Notes: generated by a model not told the origin, from the sequence alone. A stretch of 10,651 nt of DNA from JAUIBE01 sp035267185 (GCA_035267185.1 DATFLY010000079.1:1-10651); one strand, 5' to 3'. Positions 1 to 7,868 are shown, numbered from the stretch's first letter. A program made the numbers and translations.

Positions 1-32
1 CCAATCGGTGTTTCTAAATAGCAGTAGTACAT
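1..32 (-). CDS. ogt: O6-alkylguanine-DNA methyltransferase (Ogt/MGMT type), N-terminal fragment
   Basis: Only the first ten codons and part of the eleventh are in the window; they read MYYCYLETPIG, the characteristic beginning of Ogt/MGMT proteins (family pattern M-x-Y-x-x-L-x-T-P-I-G). Members of this family move O6-alkyl groups from guanine in DNA to an active-site cysteine, in the cytoplasm; that active site lies beyond the left edge and cannot be checked. The start is chosen from an excellent Shine-Dalgarno sequence, GGAGG at 41-45, eight bases upstream of the ATG. The gene begins only four bases after the stop of the Ada-AlkA fusion gene, so the two are almost certainly co-transcribed and probably translationally coupled. 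An ATG two codons-plus upstream (38-40) overlaps the previous stop but is out of frame and closes after eight codons. The identification rests on eleven residues plus context. Confidence 0.75.
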   Translation of the reverse strand, partial: MYYCYLETPI

Positions 33-36
33 CTTT

Positions 37-1518
37 TCATCCTCCGGAGGAGTCGGGTTTTTGCCAAAGGAGCATGGCTGCATAGGCTCGCCAGGGGCGC
101 CATTCCTGCGACTGTTTCTTAAGCTCACCAGTGGAGATGGGTTTCTTTGCACCCGCGGATTTGCGTAAGCCAAGGTCTGATGCCGGAAACGCATCCGGAT
201 CGCGCAACACACGCATCAGCAGATACTGAGCCGTCCAGTCGCCGATGCCCTTGATTGCTGTCAGGCCTTTTTCAAATGATTCAGGATCCTGTGTCGTGTC
301 AAAACTGATTGCGCCATCTAAAACGGATCGCGCAAGCGTTCGGATGGCTGTGGCCCTGCTGCTGATGATTCCGGATTTCTCAAGAGGCGCATCAACCAGG
401 TTTTCAGGGCCCGGAAATAACAGACCTGGTGCATGCTTCTCATTGCAAATATCTGGTTTAAAGAGCCTGCCATGGGCTGCAGCCAGTCGACCTGTCATGG
501 TGCTGGCACCTGCAACGGAAATTTGCTGGCCCAGGATCGTCCTGACGGCCAGCTCGAAACCATCCCAGCAACCCGGAACCCTGATGCCGGGCAGGGATTT
601 TAACTGTGGTGAAAGTAAAGGGTCCTGGCCAAGAATCTTTGTGATTTCGTTGATGGGTGCATCAAGGTCAAGCATCATCCTGGCCTTTTGAACGGCCTGG
701 AACAAATGACAGGTTTCGATTCCATGGATGGTCAGTTGCAATTGACCTTCATTTTCTGCGTTCCTTATCTCCAGAATGCCGTCGGAGCCTTCCATCGATA
801 TGGTGCGTTTGTATCCTTCATGATCAACTGATTCGACGCCCGGAATGGCCCGTCCTGCAAAGTACCTGAGTATGGTCTGCCAGTGAAACGGGTCGCGAAA
901 GGGAAGGGCAACGGTAAATGAAGAAGCGGTCGATGGGCGTTTGCCTGCATACCTGTTGCGCAATTTACGCAACTCACCAGGTGTGCGGTTGTAGGTGTTT
1001 CGAAACGTATCATTGAATCGGCGAACGCTGCCGTATCCGGCTGCGATTGCGACCTGGTTCAGGGGCAGTTGGCCCTCGTCAATCAATTGCTTGGCAAAAT
1101 GCAGTCTCTGTGTATGAGCAACCGCCAGTGGTGAGGCACCCAGATGCTGTTTGAACAGCCTGCGTAAGTGCCTGCTGCTGACGCCAAGTCTGTCTGACAG
1201 CGTTTCAATGTCCCCGGAATCGAGGGCGCCACTCGCAATCAATCGCAGTCCCCGCTGTACTGTCACCGAAGTGCCGGACCACGCTGGTGTTCCCGGCGCA
1301 GACTCCGGTCTGCAGCGAAGGCAGGGCCGAAAGCCATTTTCTGCTGCTGCTGCAGCAGTTGGATAGAAAGTCACATTTTCTGAACGGGGCAGGTTGGCCG
1401 GGCAAATCGGTCGGCAATAGATGCCCGTGGTTTTTACGCCAATGAAAAAACGTCCATCAAATCGCACATCACGTGCAAGCCTTGCGCGTTCGAAGATTTC
1501 TTTTTCCGTGGTAGCCAT
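37..1518 (-). CDS. Ada-AlkA fusion: methylphosphotriester-sensing AraC-type regulator with 3-methyladenine DNA glycosylase
   Basis: A 493-residue protein with four parts. Residues about 10-75 are the Ada zinc-binding domain, with the four cysteines C35, C39, C66 and C69 and the signature TTGIYCRPICPA; C35 corresponds to the cysteine that accepts methyl groups from DNA phosphotriesters. Residues about 85-185 are an AraC-type double helix-turn-helix (RHLRRLFKQHLG, then AIAAGYGSVRRFNDTFR). Residues about 200-310 match the AlkA N-terminal domain. Residues about 315-490 are an HhH-GPD glycosylase domain, with the hairpin IKGIGDWTAQYLLMR at 422-436 and the catalytic aspartate D448 in FPASDLGLRK. 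The methylguanine transferase domain of classical Ada is absent; the next gene, ogt, provides it. Known family logic: methylation of C35 turns the protein into an activator of repair genes, while the AlkA part removes alkylated bases. No strong Shine-Dalgarno is visible (AGG directly abuts the ATG), but homology starts near residue 10, so the start is sound. All key residues are present. Confidence 0.93.
   Translation of the reverse strand: MATTEKEIFERARLARDVRFDGRFFIGVKTTGIYCRPICPANLPRSENVTFYPTAAAAAENGFRPCLRCRPESAPGTPAWSGTSVTVQRGLRLIASGALDSGDIETLSDRLGVSSRHLRRLFKQHLGASPLAVAHTQRLHFAKQLIDEGQLPLNQVAIAAGYGSVRRFNDTFRNTYNRTPGELRKLRNRYAGKRPSTASSFTVALPFRDPFHWQTILRYFAGRAIPGVESVDHEGYKRTISMEGSDGILEIRNAENEGQLQLTIHGIETCHLFQAVQKARMMLDLDAPINEITKILGQDPLLSPQLKSLPGIRVPGCWDGFELAVRTILGQQISVAGASTMTGRLAAAHGRLFKPDICNEKHAPGLLFPGPENLVDAPLEKSGIISSRATAIRTLARSVLDGAISFDTTQDPESFEKGLTAIKGIGDWTAQYLLMRVLRDPDAFPASDLGLRKSAGAKKPISTGELKKQSQEWRPWRAYAAMLLWQKPDSSGG
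41..45 (-). promoter_or_regulatory. Ribosome binding site of ogt inside the end of the Ada-AlkA gene
   Basis: GGAGG on the minus strand, eight bases from the ogt ATG. It lies within the last codons of the upstream gene and forms half of a perfect 12-base palindrome (40-51, TCCTCCGGAGGA), so the site could pair with the adjacent TCCTCC and be freed by ribosomes finishing the upstream gene. The site is seen directly; the coupling is inference. Confidence 0.7.
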
Positions 1519-1607
1519 CCTGCCAATCCAATATCAAGTACCTGGGGCAGGAGTATACTGCGGCCGGCACCTCAAACTAGCCGGAATCGGACTTCAATAC
1601 AGAAATT

Positions 1608-2762
1608 CTAGTTGACCAGTTCAAGCGCTTCATCCAGCGCGCCAATCAGGTCCTCGGCATCTTCAAGGCCGACTGAGAGCCTGACCAGTCCATCAATGAT
1701 ACCCACGCGTTTTCTCTCCTCTTCCTCAACCGCTGCATGGGTCATGGTGACAGGATGCGTGATCAGGGATTCGACTGAACCCAGGTTTTCTGCCAGGGAC
1801 CAGAGCTTGACGTTGTCCATCAGCATTTTGCCGGCGGTCAGGCCACCCTTGACTTCAAACCACAACATCGCGCCGTAGCCCGTGGCCTGACGGCTTGCGA
1901 GCTCATACTGGGGGAAGGAAGGAAGACCAGGGTAACGAACCTGTGCAACCTTGGGATGGGTTTCCAGAAACTCGGCAACCGCCATGGCGTTGGCAGATTG
2001 GCTTTCCATCCGCACGGACAGCGTCTTGATGCCCTGCATGGTAAGCCAGGCGACCTGGGGAGACATGATTCCACCGGAACTGTTTTGAAGGAATCGCACT
2101 TTTTCGGCATGTTCCTCGGTTTTGCTGATGACTGCGCCGCCAACCGTGGCATTGTGGCCATCCATGTACTTGGTTGTGCTGTGGACCACCAGGTCTGCAC
2201 CAAGCTCAAACGGCCTCTGGAAATAGGGCGTCAGGAAGGTGTTGTCCACGGCATGAACGATGCCGGCAGCCTGCGCGATTTCTGACATTGCCGCGAGATC
2301 GGTGCATTTCATGGTGGGGTTTGCCGGCGTTTCAGTGAACAACAGCGTGGTGTTGTCCCTGATTGCATTGCGGACTTCATCCGGGTTGGAGGTGTCAGCA
2401 AAAGTGAATTCAACACCAAATCGGCTCAGCACCTGCGTGCACAAGCGATAGGTTCCACCATAGGCCACATCCGAAACGATGGCGTGACTCCCTGCATTGA
2501 GGTAGGCCAGCATCAGGCCCTGGATGGCGGACATGCCGGTGGTAAATGCCGAGGTGGCATAACCACCTTCAAGATCGGTCAGCTTGGCTTCAAGCGCCTG
2601 GACTGTCGGGTTTCCGCTGCGGGAATACGAATAGCCACGTGACAGGTACTCGTCGACTGATGGCTGGACATATGTCGTGCTTTGATAAATCGGGGTGAGA
2701 ATAGAACCGGTAACCGGATCAGGCGTAACGCCTGCGTGAATCTGTCTGGTGGTGAAACCCAT
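1608..2762 (-). CDS. PLP-dependent trans-sulfuration enzyme (cystathionine gamma-synthase / gamma-lyase family)
   Basis: A 384-residue cytoplasmic enzyme of the Cys/Met metabolism PLP family, of normal length. Visible landmarks: YSYSRSGNPT at 44-53 (tyrosine and arginine contacting the cofactor phosphate of the neighbouring subunit), Y101 in AYGGTYR stacking on PLP, ETPANPT at 144-150, D173 in AVDNTF binding the pyridine nitrogen, the Schiff-base lysine K198 in HSTTKYMDGH, and ENLGSVESLITHP at 325-337 with R361 in VRLSVGLED for substrate carboxylate binding. Family members make or split cystathionine in methionine/cysteine interconversion; sequence reading alone does not separate gamma-synthase, gamma-lyase and methionine gamma-lyase. 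The reading frame is open 27 codons further, to 2843, but the start is placed at 2762 because AAGGAG lies eight bases upstream and the family's N-terminus (TTRQIHAG) begins right after. No MetJ-type operator was seen upstream. The repair genes follow after 89 bases. Confidence 0.93.
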   Translation of the reverse strand: MGFTTRQIHAGVTPDPVTGSILTPIYQSTTYVQPSVDEYLSRGYSYSRSGNPTVQALEAKLTDLEGGYATSAFTTGMSAIQGLMLAYLNAGSHAIVSDVAYGGTYRLCTQVLSRFGVEFTFADTSNPDEVRNAIRDNTTLLFTETPANPTMKCTDLAAMSEIAQAAGIVHAVDNTFLTPYFQRPFELGADLVVHSTTKYMDGHNATVGGAVISKTEEHAEKVRFLQNSSGGIMSPQVAWLTMQGIKTLSVRMESQSANAMAVAEFLETHPKVAQVRYPGLPSFPQYELASRQATGYGAMLWFEVKGGLTAGKMLMDNVKLWSLAENLGSVESLITHPVTMTHAAVEEEERKRVGIIDGLVRLSVGLEDAEDLIGALDEALELVN

Positions 2763-3072
2763 TTTTTTGTCTCCTTGGAATTGCTGCTTATCTGGTGTCA
2801 ATTTTTCTGTTCGCAAGACGCGGTCGCGGCGTTTGGGGGTCAAAAACCGTTTCAGTGGTTTTGAAAATGTCTGCCGAAGTTATACGAGGTGTTGCAACTC
2901 GATGCAGATTTTCGCAGAGCGTGCCGGTTGAAACACTGATCACCCTGCAATCGAATGGTGGACAACAGTTTATTTTTCGGGGTGCTCATGCTGACAAGCA
3001 TTAATTGGCAGATTGAACAGGCCTCAGTCAGTGGCTGCCTGAAAATGATCAACATTTCGCAACCTGATGACT
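2763..3072. other. Intergenic region, 310 bases
   Basis: Separates the carboxypeptidase stop from the trans-sulfuration gene start. It should hold the end of the first transcript and the promoter of the second. A weak hairpin (AAAACC at 2843-2848 with GGTTTT at 2857-2862) is followed on the minus strand by a short T run and could be a poor terminator. A TATAAC box on the minus strand (2879-2884) would give a leader of about 100 bases, but no good -35 element accompanies it. The 67-codon frame at 2852-3055 has no family resemblance and is not called as a gene. Confidence 0.5.
2771..2776 (-). promoter_or_regulatory. Ribosome binding site fixing the start of the trans-sulfuration enzyme
   Basis: AAGGAG on the minus strand with an eight-base A-rich spacer to the ATG at 2760-2762. 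It selects this start over the in-frame upstream codon at 2841-2843. Confidence 0.8.
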
Positions 3073-4755
3073 TCAGGGGGTTTCGAAACTACTTTTGAAA
3101 TCAAAACCGTCACCAGGCAGCCAGATGGCAGTTGGTGGTCCCTGGTTGCCATCAGCATCTTCAGCAAAAACAAAAATCATCCGGGCAGCACCACTGATCT
3201 GGCCATTGCTCAGGCCTGCGGTTGCTTCCTCGACTGGTTCGTCGAAAACACCATCGCTCGCGTTCATCGGAAAAGTCTGGGCTGCAATCCAGGGTGGCTC
3301 GTCAATCGAATAGCGAACCTTGCTGATGGCCTGGCTGGGTTGGAGGGGCTCTCCACCGCCATTGACAGCCCTGCGCGTATCATCTGCAGTTGCAGTGAGT
3401 GTCCCACCATCAGGGGATGATGTGAATGAAATTTCCAGGGCGTCCGGACCCTGAGGTGCCTGATAAGAACGATAAGAGTGCCTCAATGTTGCTGACAGGG
3501 CAGCCAGGGTTTCCGGAAGGACAATGTTTTCAAAATTCTGGCAAGTCTCGCCAAAAGAAGACCCGGTTTCGAAAGTAAGAGAGGGAATCCCCCTGGTTTC
3601 ATAGACATAATCGACATTGGTTCCTGATGCCGGTCCCAGGAAGCAGTTTTGACAAGCAGCAAAACCGGAAGCAAAACCGGTCTTTTGTGCCAGGGCGCGC
3701 AAGCCATCGAGGTTCGGCGGCACGTTGTTGCTGCCTTCCCATGGGTAAAAGGCAATGTCCCCTGCCGAGTGAACCGATATGAATACCCCGTTGGCATCAT
3801 TTTCGGCAGGCGTGACAAAATCATTGGGTGCAACACTGCGAAAATCGGGGAATACGGAGTCGATATAGGCTTCAAGATGGGTATTTTCCGGCTCGGAGGC
3901 TGATGATGGTCCACGATAGGTTTCGCCGCACTGGCTTCCACCTGAAAAAGGTCCTCCCCAAAAGCCACTGCTCGAGTTGCGATTCAGGTCCGCGCCCCTG
4001 TTGGATGATCCGGGTGAACAGTAATTTTGATTGGTGTTTTTTCGCCAGCCAGGAAAACAGCCTCCTGAACACTCAGCCTCTGCCATTTTCCTTCCGTCAG
4101 GATTGTGTTGCGGAATGATGTGTATTTCGAAGTGATCCAGCATCCATGTGACGTTAGGGTCGGTGCCGTAGTCAGCAACAAGGTTCTCGCCAAAGCGTGT
4201 AACGCTTTCTGAGGTCGTGAGTTCCCGGGCATGACTGGCGGCAATGACCATGAATACTGGTTTTGTACCAACAACTTCAGCGTTGGTCAGAACGAGTACG
4301 CTTAAATCATATCCACCCAAACCCAGGGTTTTTTCCCAGCTGTCACCAAAGTCATTCCATTGCGCCAGCGATGGATTTGAGTTTGCCAGCGACTCCAGGT
4401 CCGAATACGTTTGTTCCACGGTGCGATAACAGGGGCGGTCCGGGATCGTTCCGGTTCCGCGAAAAGGTTCTTGTGCCGAGCGAAGAGCGGATGTGGATTG
4501 TTCGTCAATGATCGCGTCAGGGGGCATCCGGTTTCGTTTGGTACGAATAACAGCATATTCCTCCCGCCAGATGTAGTAGAGCAGGTCGTGATTTTGTCCC
4601 AGGGAACGAATCCGATCAGTGTCATCTGTATACACCCGCGCAATCACAGAGTCTGAAGAAGTCGTGTGATTCTCGCTTGTCCCGCTTGCAGATACATCAG
4701 TACAAATGATCAAAGCAAGAAAAATAAAGGGCACACGTGTCAGTGGTGATCGCAC
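3073..4755 (-). CDS. Secreted M14-family zinc carboxypeptidase with C-terminal extension
   Basis: A 560-residue exported metallopeptidase that, by family, removes C-terminal residues from peptides outside the cytoplasm. A signal peptide spans about residues 1-23 (basic start, hydrophobic PFIFLALII, cleavage after VSA). The catalytic domain spans about 105-430: zinc ligands H175 and E178 in SHARE, third ligand H329 in FISVHSAGD, substrate-binding N258-R259 in GADLNRN, and catalytic E396 in SLTFETG, so it should be active. Residues about 440-545 look like a beta-rich accessory domain, and the protein ends in FDFKSSFETP, a tail resembling those of two other proteins here. The frame is open to 4851, but that ATG and the next one lie in or beside the upstream gene's terminator. 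The GTG at 4753-4755 has AGGAA five bases upstream and places the signal peptide at the extreme N-terminus. Exact peptide specificity cannot be told. Confidence 0.88.
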   Translation of the reverse strand: MRSPLTRVPFIFLALIICTDVSASGTSENHTTSSDSVIARVYTDDTDRIRSLGQNHDLLYYIWREEYAVIRTKRNRMPPDAIIDEQSTSALRSAQEPFRGTGTIPDRPCYRTVEQTYSDLESLANSNPSLAQWNDFGDSWEKTLGLGGYDLSVLVLTNAEVVGTKPVFMVIAASHARELTTSESVTRFGENLVADYGTDPNVTWMLDHFEIHIIPQHNPDGRKMAEAECSGGCFPGWRKNTNQNYCSPGSSNRGADLNRNSSSGFWGGPFSGGSQCGETYRGPSSASEPENTHLEAYIDSVFPDFRSVAPNDFVTPAENDANGVFISVHSAGDIAFYPWEGSNNVPPNLDGLRALAQKTGFASGFAACQNCFLGPASGTNVDYVYETRGIPSLTFETGSSFGETCQNFENIVLPETLAALSATLRHSYRSYQAPQGPDALEISFTSSPDGGTLTATADDTRRAVNGGGEPLQPSQAISKVRYSIDEPPWIAAQTFPMNASDGVFDEPVEEATAGLSNGQISGAARMIFVFAEDADGNQGPPTAIWLPGDGFDFKSSFETP

Positions 4756-4760
4756 TTGCT

Positions 4761-4765
4761 TTCCT
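4761..4765 (-). promoter_or_regulatory. Ribosome binding site supporting the GTG start of the M14 carboxypeptidase
   Basis: AGGAA on the minus strand, five bases (AGCAA) before the GTG at 4753-4755. No other in-frame start between the terminator and the signal peptide has a comparable site. Confidence 0.6.
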
Positions 4766-4794
4766 GTTGATTTGGCTGGCAGCAATTTTTCATT

Positions 4795-4822
4795 CTTATA
4801 TCGGCATTTTAGAAATCGGCAT
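4795..4822 (-). promoter_or_regulatory. Candidate promoter with 8-base direct repeats for the carboxypeptidase
   Basis: On the minus strand a TATAAG box (4795-4800) is preceded by two exact copies of ATGCCGAT (4815-4822 and 4800-4807), 15 bases apart, the second touching the box. Transcription would start near 4788 and give a leader of about 30 bases to the GTG. No good -35 element is seen, so a repeat-binding regulator might be needed. This is a prediction from sequence only. Confidence 0.35.
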
Positions 4823-4833
4823 CCCATCCAGGC

Positions 4834-4871
4834 AAAAAAATGGGCTGGCACTCATTTGAGGCCAGCCCATT
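4834..4871 (-). terminator. Intrinsic terminator of the 958-residue secreted protein gene
   Basis: A perfect 11-base inverted repeat (AATGGGCTGGC at 4839-4849 with GCCAGCCCATT at 4861-4871) closes an 11-base loop that can itself pair CTC with GAG. On the minus strand it is followed by seven T residues. It lies about 40 bases after the stop at 4912, in the classic arrangement. Confidence 0.88.
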
Positions 4872-4911
4872 CTGACTTCCACGCATGATAAAACGCGTGT
4901 GCTTTTTTTGG

Positions 4912-7788
4912 CTACATATCCTCGTCTTCGAAACCGTCATCAAATTCGAGGAATGCGCTACAACCAGCGATGGCAACATCATCAATGTCCCAACCAGGAG
5001 CGCCGGCTGAAACGTCGGTTCCGACACGAAGGCGGAACACAACGTTGGCTTCGCCTGCCAGACCGCTGATGTCGACACGTGAATCGGTGTAAGGCTGGGA
5101 CTGATCACACCAGGCATTCAATGCCTCCAGAGGATTTGAACCACCTGTGCGCAGGATTCCATCATAAGGATCAGTCAACAGATCGCCTGTCAGAATCTGG
5201 GTAAAATTGCCACCACCGTCGGTTGAAACTTCAAGAATTCCACCATCCCAGCATTCGGCTGGACCCGGGGGCGCTTCGAACTGCTGGGCATTGAAGAACC
5301 TGAAAGTCAGGTTGCTCAGACCGGTCGGGATAGACAATGCGGGTGAGGTCAGGAAGGTGTCTGAAGGCTCATCAACATCGTCGACATGCCAGTGCTGATC
5401 ACCGGTGTTGGGATTGTCACCCGAAAGTGTCCAGGTGTCTGGTCCCAGGTTAGAACCCGATGTCCAGCCCTGTGCGCCATCTTCAAAGTCAAACGATTGA
5501 GCAATAGTGAGCACTTCACCCACGTCGCAGTCGCCCGGCAAGGACACTGTTGTGAATGACCAGATTGCTGCAGCAGATCCCATGCCACATGCATTGGCAG
5601 GCGTAACACTCCAGTAATAAGTCTCGCCACTGCCCAGGAAGAAAGGAAGCGTGATTGATGTATCGGAAGTGGTTTCAGTCCAGATCACATTGCCAAATGC
5701 CATATCAGTGGCCAGTTCGATGGTGTATTCCTCGGCGTTCATGCCGCTCCATTCGAAAGTCGGGCTCAGGGCAACGTCAATTGCGGCATCAGCCGGTGAC
5801 ATCAGTACCGGTTCGCCCGGAACGACATCAAAAACTGATAATTCGACATTTGCCGTGCGGTCATCAGCACCTGTTGCCGTGCCTGTGACTTCGATGGTGT
5901 AGTCACCAGGTGCAGCTGCGCCGGTATTGCTGATGGTCAGGTCTGACGAACCAGGCAACGCAGGTACCGGGTTTGGGTCAAACATGGCCGTTGTTCCGGC
6001 GGGTTCTCCCGTGGAACTGAGGGTGACAGGCTCATCGAATTCAAGAATAGATCCGAGATCGAATCCGTACATTGCATCATCGCCCTGGCAGATAGATGCC
6101 TGGGTACCACCGGGTACGACCAGGGTGAAACCGGGCTCGCCACACTCATCAAACTTGAACGCACCAACGCGAAGCGTCCAACCGGTAGTGCTGGTTGCGG
6201 GATACCATTCGTTGAGATACCAGAAGGTACAGTCATCAAGTGGATCGATATTCATCGAGGTGTAGTCGCCCCAGCGACTGCCTGTACTGGTTTGTGAGCC
6301 CAGGCCGTCGACGATTACACCTTCACCCTGTGGCAGGGTTCCGAGTGCATCTGAAGCCAGGCGACCGGAATACCAGATGCTGGGAAAAACGCTTTCATTG
6401 GCTGCGCTGTAACCGAGTGCCATGTTTCCGGAAGAATCCATGGCAGCCGAGCCAAACCAGCGATGAATGCCGTCTGTGTTACCGGGAGCATAGGTGCCTT
6501 CCTGGAATACGAACGGGGTTGAACCCGGGCTTCTTACTTCCCACCAGCGAATGCCGGATATACCCGGATCTGCCTCAACAGACTGGTTGAAGACAATGGA
6601 TTCATGGGTTCCGAAATTTCGATATGCTGCCCGGTGCAGAGGCCGTTGCCGATAACCCTGGTGATCCAGCCCAACCGCAGTGTTCGGCTGTGGAATACAG
6701 TTGCGGCCGGCACACGGGAAAATCGTGTCGTACGGCGTAATTGGAATGGTGTCAGTCAGGGTAAACGAGGAATTGGCTGGCGTTGCGAAGTCAACGTCAA
6801 ACTCCCAGACTGTGATGGCATCCTGGGCGGCACCGTAAGGTCCACCGTCATCCATAGTTCCGAAATAGTAGTGCTTGGTGCTGTCTGCGGGCCAGGTATC
6901 ACCATCCACATCCATTGGCAACAGGCCATCACCAACATTTTCAGGATTGCTGCGATCAACGAAGAATGAAATCACCGTGGGGTTGGCGTTACCGGCGATC
7001 AGCTCTGCACGATTCATTGCAAATGCGCCAACACCGTCGTAACCCGCACTGAAATCGCGCGTGGAAATATAGTAAGCCTCTTCACCAATGCCGTATTTTG
7101 GATAATCAGGAAACAGGCCGTTGTTGGCGATTTGCCACAGGTACCATGACCCGGTGGGATCACCAGTCTGGGAAACGGCCACGCAATTATAAAATTCTCC
7201 GGTACCGGCCTCCGCATTTGATGTGAACTGTGTCAACAACCAGCGATCAGCGAATTGATCATAGAGAACGATGGGGTCGCCAGCGTTCTGTGTCTCGCAC
7301 TCGCCTCCGAATCCGGTCCACAGCGTATTATTTGCGGCTGGTCCGAAGACCAATCCGCCAGTTCGGTCATGAACCGCAAAGTGGACATTGCTCATGGTGA
7401 CGTAGTGCAGGGGGCCAATGTCACCCACAGGATCAGGAGGAGAAAATCCCAACTGGTTCGGCAGAGTGTCAAAGGAAATGATTGGTGCCGGAATGTTTTG
7501 CGGCGGTCCATCGCTTTGCATCGCTTCGTCGTTGGACTGGCGACCATAAACCGGCTTGCCTTCGACGCCAGACGGGTCGATGGTTGCGCCGCCCCAGCCA
7601 TCCGGGAGTTGACGGATTTCTATGATGGGGATATCCCTGAGTGGTAGAGACTCGGCAAACTTGACCACTCTCAATTGCCCTTCGTAGACGCCCCGATCAG
7701 ATTGGGCGAAAGCGAAACTGGTGGTAAGAGAAAAAACAAGTACAACTAGCAAAGCGCTTAATAAGCGCCCGAAAGGGTGAACAATCAT
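4912..7788 (-). CDS. Large secreted multidomain protein (propeller-like, Ig/FN3-like and jelly-roll parts)
   Basis: A 958-residue exported protein of unknown function. A signal peptide covers residues 1-28, cleaved after AFA. Residues about 100-545 form one long domain rich in W, Y, G and D (SPPDPVGDIGPLHYV, DPIVLYDQFADRWLLTQF, GSRWGDYTSMNIDP), which I read as a likely beta-propeller, though this is inference. Residues about 555-655 resemble a bacterial Ig-like domain (VTLSSTGEPAGTTAMFDPNP), 656-748 an FN3-like domain (SPADAAIDVALSPTFEWSG), and 760-943 a jelly-roll resembling the accessory domain of immune inhibitor A peptidases (FDFEDGAQGWT to GWDIDDVAI). The tail LEFDDGFEDEDM echoes two neighbours. 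Paired cysteines are frequent, as expected outside the cytoplasm. No protease or glycosidase signature was found; a surface, adhesive or matrix role is possible. AGGG eight bases before the ATG supports the start. The gene has its own terminator. Confidence 0.85.
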   Translation of the reverse strand: MIVHPFGRLLSALLVVLVFSLTTSFAFAQSDRGVYEGQLRVVKFAESLPLRDIPIIEIRQLPDGWGGATIDPSGVEGKPVYGRQSNDEAMQSDGPPQNIPAPIISFDTLPNQLGFSPPDPVGDIGPLHYVTMSNVHFAVHDRTGGLVFGPAANNTLWTGFGGECETQNAGDPIVLYDQFADRWLLTQFTSNAEAGTGEFYNCVAVSQTGDPTGSWYLWQIANNGLFPDYPKYGIGEEAYYISTRDFSAGYDGVGAFAMNRAELIAGNANPTVISFFVDRSNPENVGDGLLPMDVDGDTWPADSTKHYYFGTMDDGGPYGAAQDAITVWEFDVDFATPANSSFTLTDTIPITPYDTIFPCAGRNCIPQPNTAVGLDHQGYRQRPLHRAAYRNFGTHESIVFNQSVEADPGISGIRWWEVRSPGSTPFVFQEGTYAPGNTDGIHRWFGSAAMDSSGNMALGYSAANESVFPSIWYSGRLASDALGTLPQGEGVIVDGLGSQTSTGSRWGDYTSMNIDPLDDCTFWYLNEWYPATSTTGWTLRVGAFKFDECGEPGFTLVVPGGTQASICQGDDAMYGFDLGSILEFDEPVTLSSTGEPAGTTAMFDPNPVPALPGSSDLTISNTGAAAPGDYTIEVTGTATGADDRTANVELSVFDVVPGEPVLMSPADAAIDVALSPTFEWSGMNAEEYTIELATDMAFGNVIWTETTSDTSITLPFFLGSGETYYWSVTPANACGMGSAAAIWSFTTVSLPGDCDVGEVLTIAQSFDFEDGAQGWTSGSNLGPDTWTLSGDNPNTGDQHWHVDDVDEPSDTFLTSPALSIPTGLSNLTFRFFNAQQFEAPPGPAECWDGGILEVSTDGGGNFTQILTGDLLTDPYDGILRTGGSNPLEALNAWCDQSQPYTDSRVDISGLAGEANVVFRLRVGTDVSAGAPGWDIDDVAIAGCSAFLEFDDGFEDEDM

Positions 7789-7839
7789 ATCTATATCCCT
7801 GTTGTTAGTAAGCGCCGATCCCGGCTGTTTAACCCGGTT

Positions 7840-7868
7840 ATATTATTGATTTGGAATGTTCCCGACAA
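7840..7868 (-). promoter_or_regulatory. Candidate sigma-70 promoter of the 958-residue protein gene
   Basis: On the minus strand TTGTCG (7863-7868) and TAATAT (7840-7845) are separated by exactly 17 bases, with an overlapping TATAAC alternative for the -10 box. It would give a leader of about 45 bases to the ATG at 7788. No terminator is seen between the oxidase stop (7911) and this point, so read-through from the oxidase gene is also possible. Confidence 0.35.

Noticed and set aside
2763..2843. N-terminal extension of the trans-sulfuration enzyme to an upstream ATG
   Set aside because: The extra 27 residues are polar and unlike the family, and a good ribosome binding site precedes the downstream ATG.
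2852..3055. 67-codon minus-strand frame between the carboxypeptidase and trans-sulfuration genes
   Set aside because: Composition is not protein-like in comparison with the neighbours, no family resemblance, and it fills a gap that should hold a promoter.
3659..3680. Tandem GCAAAACCGG repeat within the carboxypeptidase gene
   Set aside because: Only two copies within coding sequence, keeping the frame and encoding a plain TGFA-SGFA stretch; likely a minor local duplication.
5651..6590. Several 77-116-codon frames on the plus strand opposite the 958-residue gene
   Set aside because: They mirror the well-supported minus-strand gene, overlap each other, and have no domain signals; they are antisense shadows.
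7754..7768. GCGCTTA-A-TAAGCGC palindrome near the start of the 958-residue gene
   Set aside because: It is inside signal peptide codons (Leu-Leu-Ser-Ala) and downstream of the start, so chance from codon use is the simpler reading.
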